From the NCBI RefSeq assembly GCF_000426845.1, contig NZ_AUGD01000007.1, forward strand, positions 248,001-312,000: DNA of 64,000 bases. The letters run 5' to 3'. How positions within the stretch are numbered: position 1 is the first letter of the stretch; every line of letters starts with the position of its first letter. Below the pieces are notes generated by a model. The model was not told where the DNA came from and did no database searches. It saw only the letters and a list, made by a program, of their open reading frames with translations. This DNA is from Bradyrhizobium sp. in8p8. GTDB lineage: Bacteria > Pseudomonadota > Alphaproteobacteria > Rhizobiales > Xanthobacteraceae. The translations under genes were made by a program, and so were the position numbers. Positions 32,637-41,641 of this stretch are shown here, one piece after another.

Positions 32637-35000
32637 ATGCCCGTTGACCCCGCTCGCCTCGAAATCCTGACCGCCCTCAGCCGCAAGGCGCTGTGGCTGT
32701 CGTCCTGGACCATCCACCACGCCAACCACATCCGCGCCAATGCGGACGGCCTCAAGGTCGGCGGCCACCAGGCTTCCTCCGCCTCGCTCGCGACCATCAT
32801 GTCCGCGCTATACTTCCACGTGCTGCGCCCCGAGGACCGCGTCGCGGTGAAGCCGCATGCGAGCCCGGTGTTCCACGCCATCCAGTATCTGTTCGGCCGG
32901 CAGAGCCGCGAGAAGCTGGAGAATTTCCGCGGCTTCAAGGGCGCGCAGTCCTATCCCTCGCGCACCAAGGACGTCGATGACGTCGATTTCTCCACCGGCT
33001 CGGTCGGCCTCGGCGTCGCGCAGACGCTGTTCTCCTCGCTGGTGCAGGATTACGTCAAGGCACACGGCTGGATGAAGGACCGCCGCGAGGGGCGGATGAT
33101 CGCCCTGGTGGGCGATGCCGAGATGGATGAGGGCAACATCTTCGAGGCGTTGGCGGAGGGCTGGAAGCACGGCCTGCGCAACACCTGGTGGGTGGTCGAC
33201 TACAACAGGCAGTCGCTCGATGCCGTCGTTCGCGAGGGACTCTGGGAAAAATTCGAGAACATGTTCCGCAATTTCGGCTGGGACGTGGTGATCGTGAAAT
33301 ACGGCCGCCTGATGCGCGAGGCCTTCGCCGAGCCCGGCGGCGAAGCCTTGAAGCGCTGGATCGACAACTGCCCGAACGCGCTCTATGCGGCGCTGTGCTT
33401 CCAGGGCGGCGCGGCCTTCCGCAAGCATCTGCACGACGAGATCGGCGACCAGGGTCCGATCACGAAGCTGATCGACAAGCGGAGCGACGAGGAGCTGCTC
33501 GCGCTGATGTCGAATCTCGGCGGCCACGACATGGCGAGCATGCTCGAGGCGTTCGATTCCATCGATCACGACCGCCCGGTCTGCTTCATCGCGTACACCA
33601 TCAAGGGCGTCGGCCTGCCGTTCCAGGGCCACAAGGACAACCACGCCGGCCTGATGACGGTCGCGCAGATGGAGAAATATCGCGAGAGCCAGAACATCCG
33701 GCCCGGGCATGAATGGGACAAGTTCGAGGGGCTGGCGCAGGAGGCGGCCGAGCTGGAAGCGTTCCTCGCGCGGGTGCCGTTCAACCAGGACGGCCGCCGC
33801 CTGAGCGCGCCCGTCGTCGAGGTGCCCCAGCAATTGGCCTTCAAGCCTTCGGCGCAGATGTCGACGCAGCAGGGCTTTGGCCTCGTGCTGAACGAGATCG
33901 CGCGCAGCGACAGCGAACTGGCCAGGCGCATCGTCACGACCTCGCCCGACGTCACCGTCTCGACCAATCTCGGCCCCTGGGTCAACCGCCGCGGGCTGTT
34001 CGCGCGCGCCGAGAAGGCGGACTTATTCCGCAGCGAGAAAATTCCCTCGACCTACAACTGGGACGCCTCGCCCAAGGGCCAGCACCTCGAGCTGGGCATT
34101 GCCGAGATGAACCTGTTCATCATGCTCTCGGCGCTGGGTCTGTCGCACCAGATCAATGGCGAGCGGCTGCTGCCGGTCGGCACGCTCTACGATCCCTTCA
34201 TCGAGCGCGGCCTCGATGCCCTGAACTATTCCTGCTACCAGGATGCCCGCTTCATGGTGGCGGCGACGCCCTCGGGCGTCACGCTTGCCCCGGAGGGCGG
34301 CGCGCACCAATCGATCGCCACGCCGTTGATCGGCATGGCACAGGACGGGCTCGCCTCGTTCGAGCCGGCTTTCGTCGACGAGCTTGCCGCGATCATGGCG
34401 TTCGGCTTCGAGCACATGCAGCGCGATCCGGGCGAGGGCGGTTCGGTCTATTTGCGGCTCTCGACGCGCAGCATCGAGCAGCCGCAACGCATCATGACGC
34501 CGGAGCTGAGGCAGGGCATCACCGACGGCGCTTACTGGCTGCGCAAGCCGGGACCGAATGCCGAGGTCGTGATCGCCTATACCGGCGCGGTCGCGCCGGA
34601 GGCGATCGAGGCCACAGGCTTCATCGGCGAGAGCCGCCGCGACGCGGGCCTGCTCGCGATCACCTCGGCCGATCGCCTGCATGCGGGTTGGACCGCCGCA
34701 CGGAAATTGCGGCGGGATCGCCGCGGCGTGCAGCATCTCAGCCACATCGAAAGGCTGCTGGCGCCGTTGCCGCGTGACTGCGGCATCGTGAGCGTGATCG
34801 ACGGCCACCCTGCGGCGCTCGGCTGGCTCGGCAGCGTCCGCGGCCACCGCGTCGAGGCCCTCGGCGTCGAGCAGTTCGGCCAGACCGGCAGCATTGCGGA
34901 CCTGTATCGGCACTACGGCATCGACGCCAACGCCATCATTGATGCGGCCGAAAGCCTCACCACTGGTGCGCCGGTGCTGCACCGGAAGATGGCGGTGTAG
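32637..35000 (+). CDS. Transketolase-like / AceE-like 2-oxoacid dehydrogenase E1
   Basis: The 787-residue thiamine-diphosphate enzyme has an N-terminal transketolase domain with a TPP/Mg motif GDAEMDEGNIFEALAEGWKH, ending WWVVDYNRQSLD. A central pyrimidine-binding domain follows (LELGIAEMNLFIMLSALGLS; the conserved Glu is in this segment), and a C-terminal domain completes it. Layout and motifs resemble homodimeric pyruvate dehydrogenase E1 (AceE, about 890 aa) but shorter. No lipoyl E2 or E3 gene is adjacent, so it may act as an independent 2-oxoacid decarboxylase or borrow E2. The ATG at 32637 has a GGAG site. A divergent Lrp regulator suggests an amino-acid-derived oxo acid. Confidence 0.82.
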   Translation: MPVDPARLEILTALSRKALWLSSWTIHHANHIRANADGLKVGGHQASSASLATIMSALYFHVLRPEDRVAVKPHASPVFHAIQYLFGRQSREKLENFRGFKGAQSYPSRTKDVDDVDFSTGSVGLGVAQTLFSSLVQDYVKAHGWMKDRREGRMIALVGDAEMDEGNIFEALAEGWKHGLRNTWWVVDYNRQSLDAVVREGLWEKFENMFRNFGWDVVIVKYGRLMREAFAEPGGEALKRWIDNCPNALYAALCFQGGAAFRKHLHDEIGDQGPITKLIDKRSDEELLALMSNLGGHDMASMLEAFDSIDHDRPVCFIAYTIKGVGLPFQGHKDNHAGLMTVAQMEKYRESQNIRPGHEWDKFEGLAQEAAELEAFLARVPFNQDGRRLSAPVVEVPQQLAFKPSAQMSTQQGFGLVLNEIARSDSELARRIVTTSPDVTVSTNLGPWVNRRGLFARAEKADLFRSEKIPSTYNWDASPKGQHLELGIAEMNLFIMLSALGLSHQINGERLLPVGTLYDPFIERGLDALNYSCYQDARFMVAATPSGVTLAPEGGAHQSIATPLIGMAQDGLASFEPAFVDELAAIMAFGFEHMQRDPGEGGSVYLRLSTRSIEQPQRIMTPELRQGITDGAYWLRKPGPNAEVVIAYTGAVAPEAIEATGFIGESRRDAGLLAITSADRLHAGWTAARKLRRDRRGVQHLSHIERLLAPLPRDCGIVSVIDGHPAALGWLGSVRGHRVEALGVEQFGQTGSIADLYRHYGIDANAIIDAAESLTTGAPVLHRKMAV

Positions 35001-35011
35001 TCGGGGTGACT

Positions 35012-35101
35012 CCGCTGTCATTCCGGGGCGGCTCGGAGAGCCGAACCCGGAATCTCGAGATTCCGGGTTCGATGCTTCGCATCGCGCCGTAATGACAGCG
35101 G
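35012..35101. repeat. Three-armed palindromic repeat, family B copy 1
   Basis: The outer stem starts CCGCTGTCATT and pairs with AATGACAGCGG. Inside are three hairpins: GGCTC-GGA-GAGCC, a perfect 30-bp centre palindrome with half CGAACCCGGAATCTC, and GATGC-TTC-GCATC. The RNA or extruded DNA would be cloverleaf-shaped. It lies 12 bp after the E1 stop. Confidence 0.8.
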
Positions 35102-35249
35102 GGCCACCTTGCCACGTTCCCGCCATCGGCTCATATAACCTCCGTCCGCCGCAACGCTGGCCCCGCATATGGCGGGTTCAACTGCCGGCGCTTTCGTGCA
35201 AGGATACCTGCCGAAACGCCCCCTCCAAGCCCCCAAGAAGAGGTTAACG

Positions 35250-36680
35250 ATGGTCAATCGCATGCAATTCTACATCGACGGCGCCTGGGTTGATCCGGTC
35301 GTCAAGAAGTCCACCGCCGTGATCAATCCGGCGACGGAAGAGGCGATGTACGAGGTTGCGCTGGGCTCCAAGGCCGACGTGGACAAGGCCGTCGCCGCCG
35401 CCAAGCGCGCGTTCGCAACGTTCTCCCAGACCAGCCGCGAGGACCGCGTCGCGCTGCTGTCGAAGATCATCGAGATCTACAAGGGCCGCCTCAAGGAGAT
35501 CGGCGCCGCCGTGTCGGACGAGATGGGTGCGCCGCTGCCGATGGCGGAGAAGCTCCAGGCCGGCGCCGGCCTCGGCCATCTCATGACCACGCTCGACGTG
35601 CTCAAGAACTATCATTTCGAGGAGCCCGTCGGCACCGCCATGGTGCTGCGCGAGCCGATCGGCGTGGTCGGCATGATCACCCCCTGGAACTGGCCGCTGA
35701 ACCAGATCGCCTGCAAGGTGGCGCCCGCGCTCGCCGCCGGCTGCACCATGATCCTGAAGCCCAGCGAGTTCACGCCGACCTCGGCGCTGATCTTCGCCGA
35801 AATCCTGCATGAAGCCGGTGTGCCGAAGGGCGTGTTCAACCTCGTCAACGGCCTCGGCCCCGAGGTCGGCGCCGCCATGAGCGAGCACCCCGACATCGAC
35901 ATGATCTCGTTCACCGGCTCGACCCGCGCCGGCATCGACGTGGCCAAGCGCGCTGCTCCCACCGTGAAGCGCGTCAGCCAGGAGCTCGGCGGCAAGTCGC
36001 CGAACGTCATCCTCGAAGGCGCCGACCTGCAGAAGGCGGTGACCGGCGGCGTGATGCACATGTTCAACAACTCGGGCCAGTCCTGCAACGCGCCCTCGCG
36101 CATGATCGTGCCGGCCTCGAAGATGAAGGAAGTCGCCGCGATCGCGAAGGCCGTCGCCGACAAGACCAAGGCCGGCGATCCGCGCGCCGAAGGCACCACC
36201 ATCGGACCGGTCGTCAACCGCGGCCAGTGGGACAAGATCCAGGGCCTGATCAAGAAGGGTATTGACGAGGGCGCGACGCTTGTCGCCGGCGGCCCGGGCC
36301 TGCCCGAAGGCGTCAACAAGGGCTTCTATGTCCGCCCGACCATCTTCGCCGACGTCACGCCCGACATGACCATCGCGCGCGAGGAAATCTTCGGGCCGGT
36401 GCTCACCATCATCGGCGCCAAGGACGAGGCCGACGCTGTCAAGATCGCCAACGACACGCCCTATGGTCTCGCGGGCTATGTCTATGGTCCGTCGGTCGAG
36501 GACGCCAAGCGTGTCGGTCGCCAGATCCGCGCCGGCAACGTCAACCTCCAGGGCCAGCCCAACGACCGTACCGCGCCGTTCGGCGGCTACAAGCAGTCCG
36601 GCAACGGCCGCGAATGGGGCAAGTTCGGCCTCGAGGACTTCCTCGAAGTGAAGGCCGTCGCCGGCTTCAACGCCGCGTAA
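35250..36680 (+). CDS. Aldehyde dehydrogenase family protein
   Basis: The 476-residue NAD(P)+ enzyme has oxyanion Asn147 (TPWNWPLNQ), base Glu245 (SQELGGKSP) and catalytic Cys279 (NNSGQSCNAPSRM). It oxidises an aldehyde to an acid. It lies 249 bp after the E1 gene, separated by a palindromic repeat, and could oxidise the aldehyde formed by that enzyme, but separate expression is equally possible. The ATG at 35250 follows AAGAAGAGG. Confidence 0.9.
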   Translation: MVNRMQFYIDGAWVDPVVKKSTAVINPATEEAMYEVALGSKADVDKAVAAAKRAFATFSQTSREDRVALLSKIIEIYKGRLKEIGAAVSDEMGAPLPMAEKLQAGAGLGHLMTTLDVLKNYHFEEPVGTAMVLREPIGVVGMITPWNWPLNQIACKVAPALAAGCTMILKPSEFTPTSALIFAEILHEAGVPKGVFNLVNGLGPEVGAAMSEHPDIDMISFTGSTRAGIDVAKRAAPTVKRVSQELGGKSPNVILEGADLQKAVTGGVMHMFNNSGQSCNAPSRMIVPASKMKEVAAIAKAVADKTKAGDPRAEGTTIGPVVNRGQWDKIQGLIKKGIDEGATLVAGGPGLPEGVNKGFYVRPTIFADVTPDMTIAREEIFGPVLTIIGAKDEADAVKIANDTPYGLAGYVYGPSVEDAKRVGRQIRAGNVNLQGQPNDRTAPFGGYKQSGNGREWGKFGLEDFLEVKAVAGFNAA

Positions 36681-36733
36681 GCGTCATCACGTGAACGAAC
36701 ATGACGCCGGAGCGGGCAACCGCTCCGGCGTTT

Positions 36734-36856
36734 CGTCATTGCGAGCCATCGGGTCCGGACGAAGCCCGGCCCGATGACAGGCTCCGCGAAGCAATCCAGA
36801 ATCTCTCAGCGGAGGCAGTCCGGAATGCTTTGTCGCAAGTGCTCCTCGCAATGACG
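36734..36856. repeat. Family A palindrome, copy 4, carrying a nested second palindrome
   Basis: The outer arms CGTCATTGCGAG and CTCGCAATGACG match family A. The left arm is interrupted after 13 nt by a separate small hairpin (CATCGGG ... CCCGATG, 36747-36776) before the CGAAGCAATCCAG part resumes. It looks like one repeat integrated into another. Confidence 0.65.
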
Positions 36857-36875
36857 GAGAAGAGCGCCGCGGCGC

Positions 36876-37844
<969 letters not shown>

Positions 37845-37935
37845 GTGCGGTTCTCGTTGTTGCGTTCCCTCTGTCCAAGTCTGCTAGCATCAGATATCCA
37901 TGGCCGCAAATCGGTTGCCACGGACGAGGTCAGAC

Positions 37936-38760
37936 ATGCCGCGCATCTTGATGACGGGAGCTTCGGGCGGAATCGGAACGCGACTGCGGCAGCTCTTGCC
38001 GCCGATCTATCCGGACCTGCTGCTCTCCGACATCACGCCGCCGGCGGATCTCGGCGCGAATGAGAGATTCAAGATGGCGGACCTTGCCGATCTCGCCCAG
38101 TGCGAGGCAATGTGCGAGGGCGTCGACGGCATTCTCCATTTCGGCGGCTATTCGGTCGAAGGCACCTGGGACCAGATTCACCAGGCCAACATCGTCGGTT
38201 GCTACAATCTGTTCGAGGCCGCCTATCGCAAGGGCGTCAAACGCGTCGTGTTCGCCTCGTCCAATCATGCCGTCGGCTTCTATCCGCGCCACCACAAGAT
38301 CGGCACCGACGTCACCGCGCGGCCCGACAGTCGCTACGGCGTCAGCAAGGTGTTCGGCGAAGCCGTCGGCGCGCTCTACGCCGACAAGCATGGCCTGAAG
38401 GTCACTTGCCTGCGCATCGGCAATTTCGGCGACATGCCGCTCGACCAGCGTCGCCTCTCGATCTGGCTCAAGCCCGACGACCTCGTGCAGCTCTGCCGCA
38501 TCGGGCTTGAGCATCCCGACATTCATTTCGAGGTCTTCTACGGCGCGTCCTTCAACGAGCGCGCCTGGTGGGACAATCACCGGGCCTACGAATTCGGCTA
38601 TCGCCCGACCGGCCGCGCCGAAGATTTCTGCGAACACGCGATGGCCGAGCAGGCCAAGTTGAAGCCGGATCCCGTCGGCGATTATTTTCAGGGCGGCACG
38701 TTCTGCAGCATGGAGTTCGATGCCGACCCGAGTCGCGTGATCGACTGGAATAAGCGGTAG
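37936..38760 (+). CDS. udh: NAD-dependent epimerase/dehydratase family, uronate dehydrogenase-like
   Basis: The 274-residue short Rossmann enzyme has the NAD motif TGASGGIGTRL and catalytic Tyr134/Lys138 in DSRYGVSKVFGE. Numbering and segments (SSNHAVGFYPRHHKIGTDVT, FGASFNERAWWDN-type C-terminus) agree with bacterial uronate dehydrogenase (EC 1.1.1.203). It would oxidise glucuronate or galacturonate to the aldarolactone that the neighbouring lactonase opens. The ATG at 37936 has a GAGG site. Confidence 0.8.
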   Translation: MPRILMTGASGGIGTRLRQLLPPIYPDLLLSDITPPADLGANERFKMADLADLAQCEAMCEGVDGILHFGGYSVEGTWDQIHQANIVGCYNLFEAAYRKGVKRVVFASSNHAVGFYPRHHKIGTDVTARPDSRYGVSKVFGEAVGALYADKHGLKVTCLRIGNFGDMPLDQRRLSIWLKPDDLVQLCRIGLEHPDIHFEVFYGASFNERAWWDNHRAYEFGYRPTGRAEDFCEHAMAEQAKLKPDPVGDYFQGGTFCSMEFDADPSRVIDWNKR

Positions 38761-38766
38761 GATTGT

Positions 38767-39177
38767 TCACCGGCCGAGCGTCAACAGCGGCTTGCCGGTC
38801 TCGACAATGTAGGTCGCAAGCTCCGCGGCGTTGCCGCTGCCGACATTCTTCACCGCGTGATGCACTCCGTGAGGAATGAGCAGCACGTCTCCGGCCTTCA
38901 GGATCATCGGAGGCCTGCCGTCGAGCTGATATTCCAGCTCGCCTTCGATGAGATAGACGAGCTCTTCGCCCGGATGACTGTGCCGGACGGCGGCGACACC
39001 CGGAGGAAAATCGACGCGCACCTGGATGACCTCGCGCCCGGGTGCGCTCAGAGCTTCCTTCATGAGATGTGTGCGCTTGATGTCTCCCAGTCGTGGCTCC
39101 TCGGATCGTGCCGAGAGCGAAGCCAGGCTGGTTGCGGCGATCAGCGCCGCCGCAACCATGATCCTACGTTTCGTCAT
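38767..39177 (-). CDS. Secreted cupin-domain protein
   Basis: The 136-residue protein has a signal peptide (MTKRRIMVAAALIAATSLAS) and one cupin barrel: motif 1 AVRHSHPGEELVYLIEGELE, motif 2 GDVLLIPHGVHHAVKN, with three His and one Glu for metal. It is last gene of the SDR-DUF417-cupin-AhpD-cupin operon. The ATG at 39177 has an AAGGA site. Activity is unknown. Confidence 0.85.
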   Translation of the reverse strand: MTKRRIMVAAALIAATSLASLSARSEEPRLGDIKRTHLMKEALSAPGREVIQVRVDFPPGVAAVRHSHPGEELVYLIEGELEYQLDGRPPMILKAGDVLLIPHGVHHAVKNVGSGNAAELATYIVETGKPLLTLGR

Positions 39178-39221
39178 GTGAATGTCCTTCTTGAATTGTG
39201 AGGGGGTTGGTGGGGAGCGCA

Positions 39222-39674
39222 TCAGCCGGCGGCAGCCGCCGGCGTTGCGCGAAAGCTGATGGCCATGCGGTTGTAGGCATTCATCAGGCTGATCGCGATC
39301 GTGAGGTCCACGAGCTCACGCTCTTCGAACGCGGCGCGTGCGGCCTGGTATGCCTCGTCGGGCACGCCGGTCTCGGCAACCCGTGTCACCGTCTCCGCCC
39401 AGGCCAGGGCAGCCCGTTCGCGTTCGTCGAAGAGATTGCCGGCCTCGCGCCATGCCTGCAGCAACGCGATCTTCTCGACCTTTTCTCCCTTCTTGAGCAG
39501 GTCGCGCGTGTGCATGTCGAGGCAGTAGGCGCAATTGTTGATCTGAGAGATCCGCAGATAGACCAGCTCGATCAGCGTGGCGGAAAGGCGGCTCTGCAGG
39601 AGGTAGCCGTAGACGCCACCGAGCGCCTTGATGCCTGCCGGCGCGATCTGGTTGTAGTCGAGACGCTTACTCAT
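39222..39674 (-). CDS. Carboxymuconolactone decarboxylase/AhpD-like peroxidase
   Basis: The 150-residue all-helical CMD-family protein has the redox CxxC motif and His in QINNCAYCLDMHTRDLLKKG, like AhpD alkylhydroperoxidases and unlike true decarboxylases, which lack CxxC. It probably reduces peroxides or relays thiol reducing power. Its start overlaps the upstream cupin stop by 8 bp. Confidence 0.88.
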   Translation of the reverse strand: MSKRLDYNQIAPAGIKALGGVYGYLLQSRLSATLIELVYLRISQINNCAYCLDMHTRDLLKKGEKVEKIALLQAWREAGNLFDERERAALAWAETVTRVAETGVPDEAYQAARAAFEERELVDLTIAISLMNAYNRMAISFRATPAAAAG

Positions 39675-40113
39675 GTTTCTCTCCCTGATGCTGATTCTGC
39701 CGGACGGTACTGGTCAGATCCTTCTCGCTGCTGTCGACGACGAACACTGCGAGCAGGCTTGCGGGCTTGGACCGGCTCGCATTGCGGCTGACGGGATGAC
39801 GGGAGCCCGGCGGCTCATAGAAGCTCTCGCCGGCGCGGTAGACCCGTCTGGGTCCGTCGTTCACCTGAGACTCGATTGCGCCTGACAGCACGTAGCCGAA
39901 GATGAAAGCCGACTTGGCATGGACGTGCGAAGGCGACGCTCCACCAGGTGCGTAGTTCACAACCAGGGCCACGACTGACTTGCCCGGGATATTGGGGATC
40001 GATTGCTCGAAATGCGGCGTGACCGTTTCGCCGATGCCATGGGCGGCGCTGGGCGTCGCACCCGCAATGGCAATGGCAGCGAAAGCCGCCCCGAAGATGA
40101 ATGGCACTTTCAT
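39667..40113 (-). CDS. Secreted cupin-domain protein
   Basis: The 148-residue protein has a signal peptide (MKVPFIFGAAFAAIAIAGAT) and a cupin domain: SPSHVHAKSAFIFGYVLSGA then SFYEPPGSRHPVSRN. It differs clearly from the second cupin at 38767. It is third gene of the operon. Members like this are often periplasmic metal-dependent quercetinase-like or sensing proteins; its function is unknown. Confidence 0.85.
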   Translation of the reverse strand: MKVPFIFGAAFAAIAIAGATPSAAHGIGETVTPHFEQSIPNIPGKSVVALVVNYAPGGASPSHVHAKSAFIFGYVLSGAIESQVNDGPRRVYRAGESFYEPPGSRHPVSRNASRSKPASLLAVFVVDSSEKDLTSTVRQNQHQGEKHE

Positions 40114-40162
40114 GGAGGTCTCCTGTTTCGGATTCGTGTCTGTTACGCTGCGGAGTGAGTTC

Positions 40163-40693
40163 TCACCTGCGGATGACGGCCTTCAGCGAGTCCGTGAACA
40201 CCCAGAAGGAAGCGGCGAGCAGGCCGACGTCCTTGAGCAGGAACTGTCCCGGAGCGACCGTGATCGCGGGTGCCCCGAGCTCCGGCACGACGACGCCGGG
40301 CGTCGAGACCATGAAGCTCAGCGTCGTCACGAACAGTCCGGCCGACAGAAGGCCGCCGGCTGCGGAATAGGTCGGGCTCGACAGCCGGAGCGCGATCAGG
40401 AGCCCGATGCTCAGTTCGACGAAACCGAGAAAGGTCGAGAAGCCGCGGACCGAAAACAGCGTGTAGAACCATCGCAGCAGCGGGCTGTTCTCGACCAGGG
40501 GCACCAGCCCCTGCGCTTCGTAATCGGTGAATTTCATGCCGCCGAACCAGGCGTAGATGAGTGCGAGCGACGCGTAGAGACCGATCCGGCTGATGGGTTC
40601 GGCGTAGGCGAGCAGGCGTTCAGACTGTTCGCGCCAGCTGATCGTGCGCAGGGCGATGGATGAGGTGGACGAATGGCTGATGATGCGTGACAT
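40163..40693 (-). CDS. DUF417 inner-membrane protein (YkgB/RclC-like)
   Basis: The 176-residue protein has four predicted helices and the DUF417 hallmark GGMKFTDYEAQGLVPLVENS followed by PLLRWFY. RclC of E. coli belongs here and supports resistance to reactive chlorine. The neighbours (SDR, AhpD-like, cupins) also fit a reactive-electrophile or oxidant response. It is 30 bp after the SDR gene. Confidence 0.85.
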   Translation of the reverse strand: MSRIISHSSTSSIALRTISWREQSERLLAYAEPISRIGLYASLALIYAWFGGMKFTDYEAQGLVPLVENSPLLRWFYTLFSVRGFSTFLGFVELSIGLLIALRLSSPTYSAAGGLLSAGLFVTTLSFMVSTPGVVVPELGAPAITVAPGQFLLKDVGLLAASFWVFTDSLKAVIRR

Positions 40694-40723
40694 GGTGATC
40701 TCCGTTTGATGCTGGTTGTTCGC

Positions 40724-41536
40724 TCACGCATTCACGTGCGTGTGCAGGTTGTAGCGAGGGGCGGGAATGGCGCTCGAGAGCCTGTTCGTCATGGCAAGCC
40801 GCGCGCTCTCGTGGCGATCCCACTCCGACTTGTCGGCCAACGCCGGGATTGTCACGACTTCGCCTAGGTCGAGACCTGCGAGCGCGGCGTCGACCAGATC
40901 GTCGGCCGACATGACGATCTCTGCCGGGAGCTGGTGAACCGGCGTGCCCGCGACGTCCCAGAACTCCGTCGCAGTGGCGCCCGGCAGCACGGCTTGCACG
41001 CGGATGCCCTTGCCGGCGAGCTCGTGAACGAGTGACTGGGTGAATGCGAGCACGAAGGCTTTCGAGCCGCCGTAGACGCCGTTGAGCAGCTCCGGCGCGA
41101 TCGCGACGATGGAAGCGATGTTGATGATCGTGCCATGGCGGCGCGCAACAAATCCGGGCACCGCTGCGTAGGTCAGGCGCGTCAGTGCACTGACGTTGAG
41201 ACGGATCATGTCCTCCATCTTGTCGATGTCGGATTCGATCAGCGGGGCCGAGGCGCCGACGCCGGCGTTGTTGACCAGCACCGAGATGTCGCCGTTGGTT
41301 CCGACGAGTTGCTCGACGCGGCGCAGGCCGGCAGGGGATGTGAGATCGGCTTCCACCGTCTCCACCTTGCGGCCGCTTTCGTTGCTCAGCCTGCGCGCGA
41401 GCGATGCAAGCCGCTGCCTGTTGCGTGCAACGAGGATGAGGTCGTGGCCGCGCTTCGCCAGTCGGTCGGCGTAGATCGCGCCGATCCCGGTCGAAGCACC
41501 GGTGATGAGGGCAGTGCCTTTTCGGGGCTGGGTCAT
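40724..41536 (-). CDS. Short-chain dehydrogenase/reductase
   Basis: The 270-residue SDR has the cofactor motif TGASTGIGAIYADRLAKRGH, NNAG in VLVNNAGVGASAPL, and catalytic Ser and Tyr-x3-Lys in INIASIVAIAPELLNGVYGG then SKAF. Arg residues after the second strand (ARNRQR) suggest NADP. It is first gene of the five-gene operon, 106 bp from the divergent LysR gene, with an AGGAGA site before the ATG at 41536. Confidence 0.9.
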   Translation of the reverse strand: MTQPRKGTALITGASTGIGAIYADRLAKRGHDLILVARNRQRLASLARRLSNESGRKVETVEADLTSPAGLRRVEQLVGTNGDISVLVNNAGVGASAPLIESDIDKMEDMIRLNVSALTRLTYAAVPGFVARRHGTIINIASIVAIAPELLNGVYGGSKAFVLAFTQSLVHELAGKGIRVQAVLPGATATEFWDVAGTPVHQLPAEIVMSADDLVDAALAGLDLGEVVTIPALADKSEWDRHESARLAMTNRLSSAIPAPRYNLHTHVNA

Positions 41537-41619
41537 TTTCGTCTCTCCTTCGGTTTCGGTGCTGAGAGGAATAGGCACTTCCGGAAATGATGGGTATCTG
41601 GCAAAATCGGGATCTATCC

Positions 41620-41634
41620 TTCCAGAATATGGAA
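41620..41634. promoter_or_regulatory. LysR-type operator (T-N11-A) overlapping the regulator's ribosome site
   Basis: TTCCA-N5-TGGAA is a perfect LysR dyad with a T-N11-A core between the divergent LysR and SDR genes. Its right half (GGAA) is also the ribosome binding site of the LysR gene, 7 nt before its ATG. A second dyad half, CACTTCC at 41576-41582, pairs with GGAAGTG at 41631-41637 across about 50 bp. Confidence 0.6.
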
Positions 41635-41641
41635 GTGTCCG

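Noticed and set aside
34981..35249. Cloverleaf-like element at 35012 as a tRNA gene
   Set aside because: Arm lengths, loop sequences and the absence of T-loop and acceptor features do not fit a tRNA; it matches the repeat at 50875.
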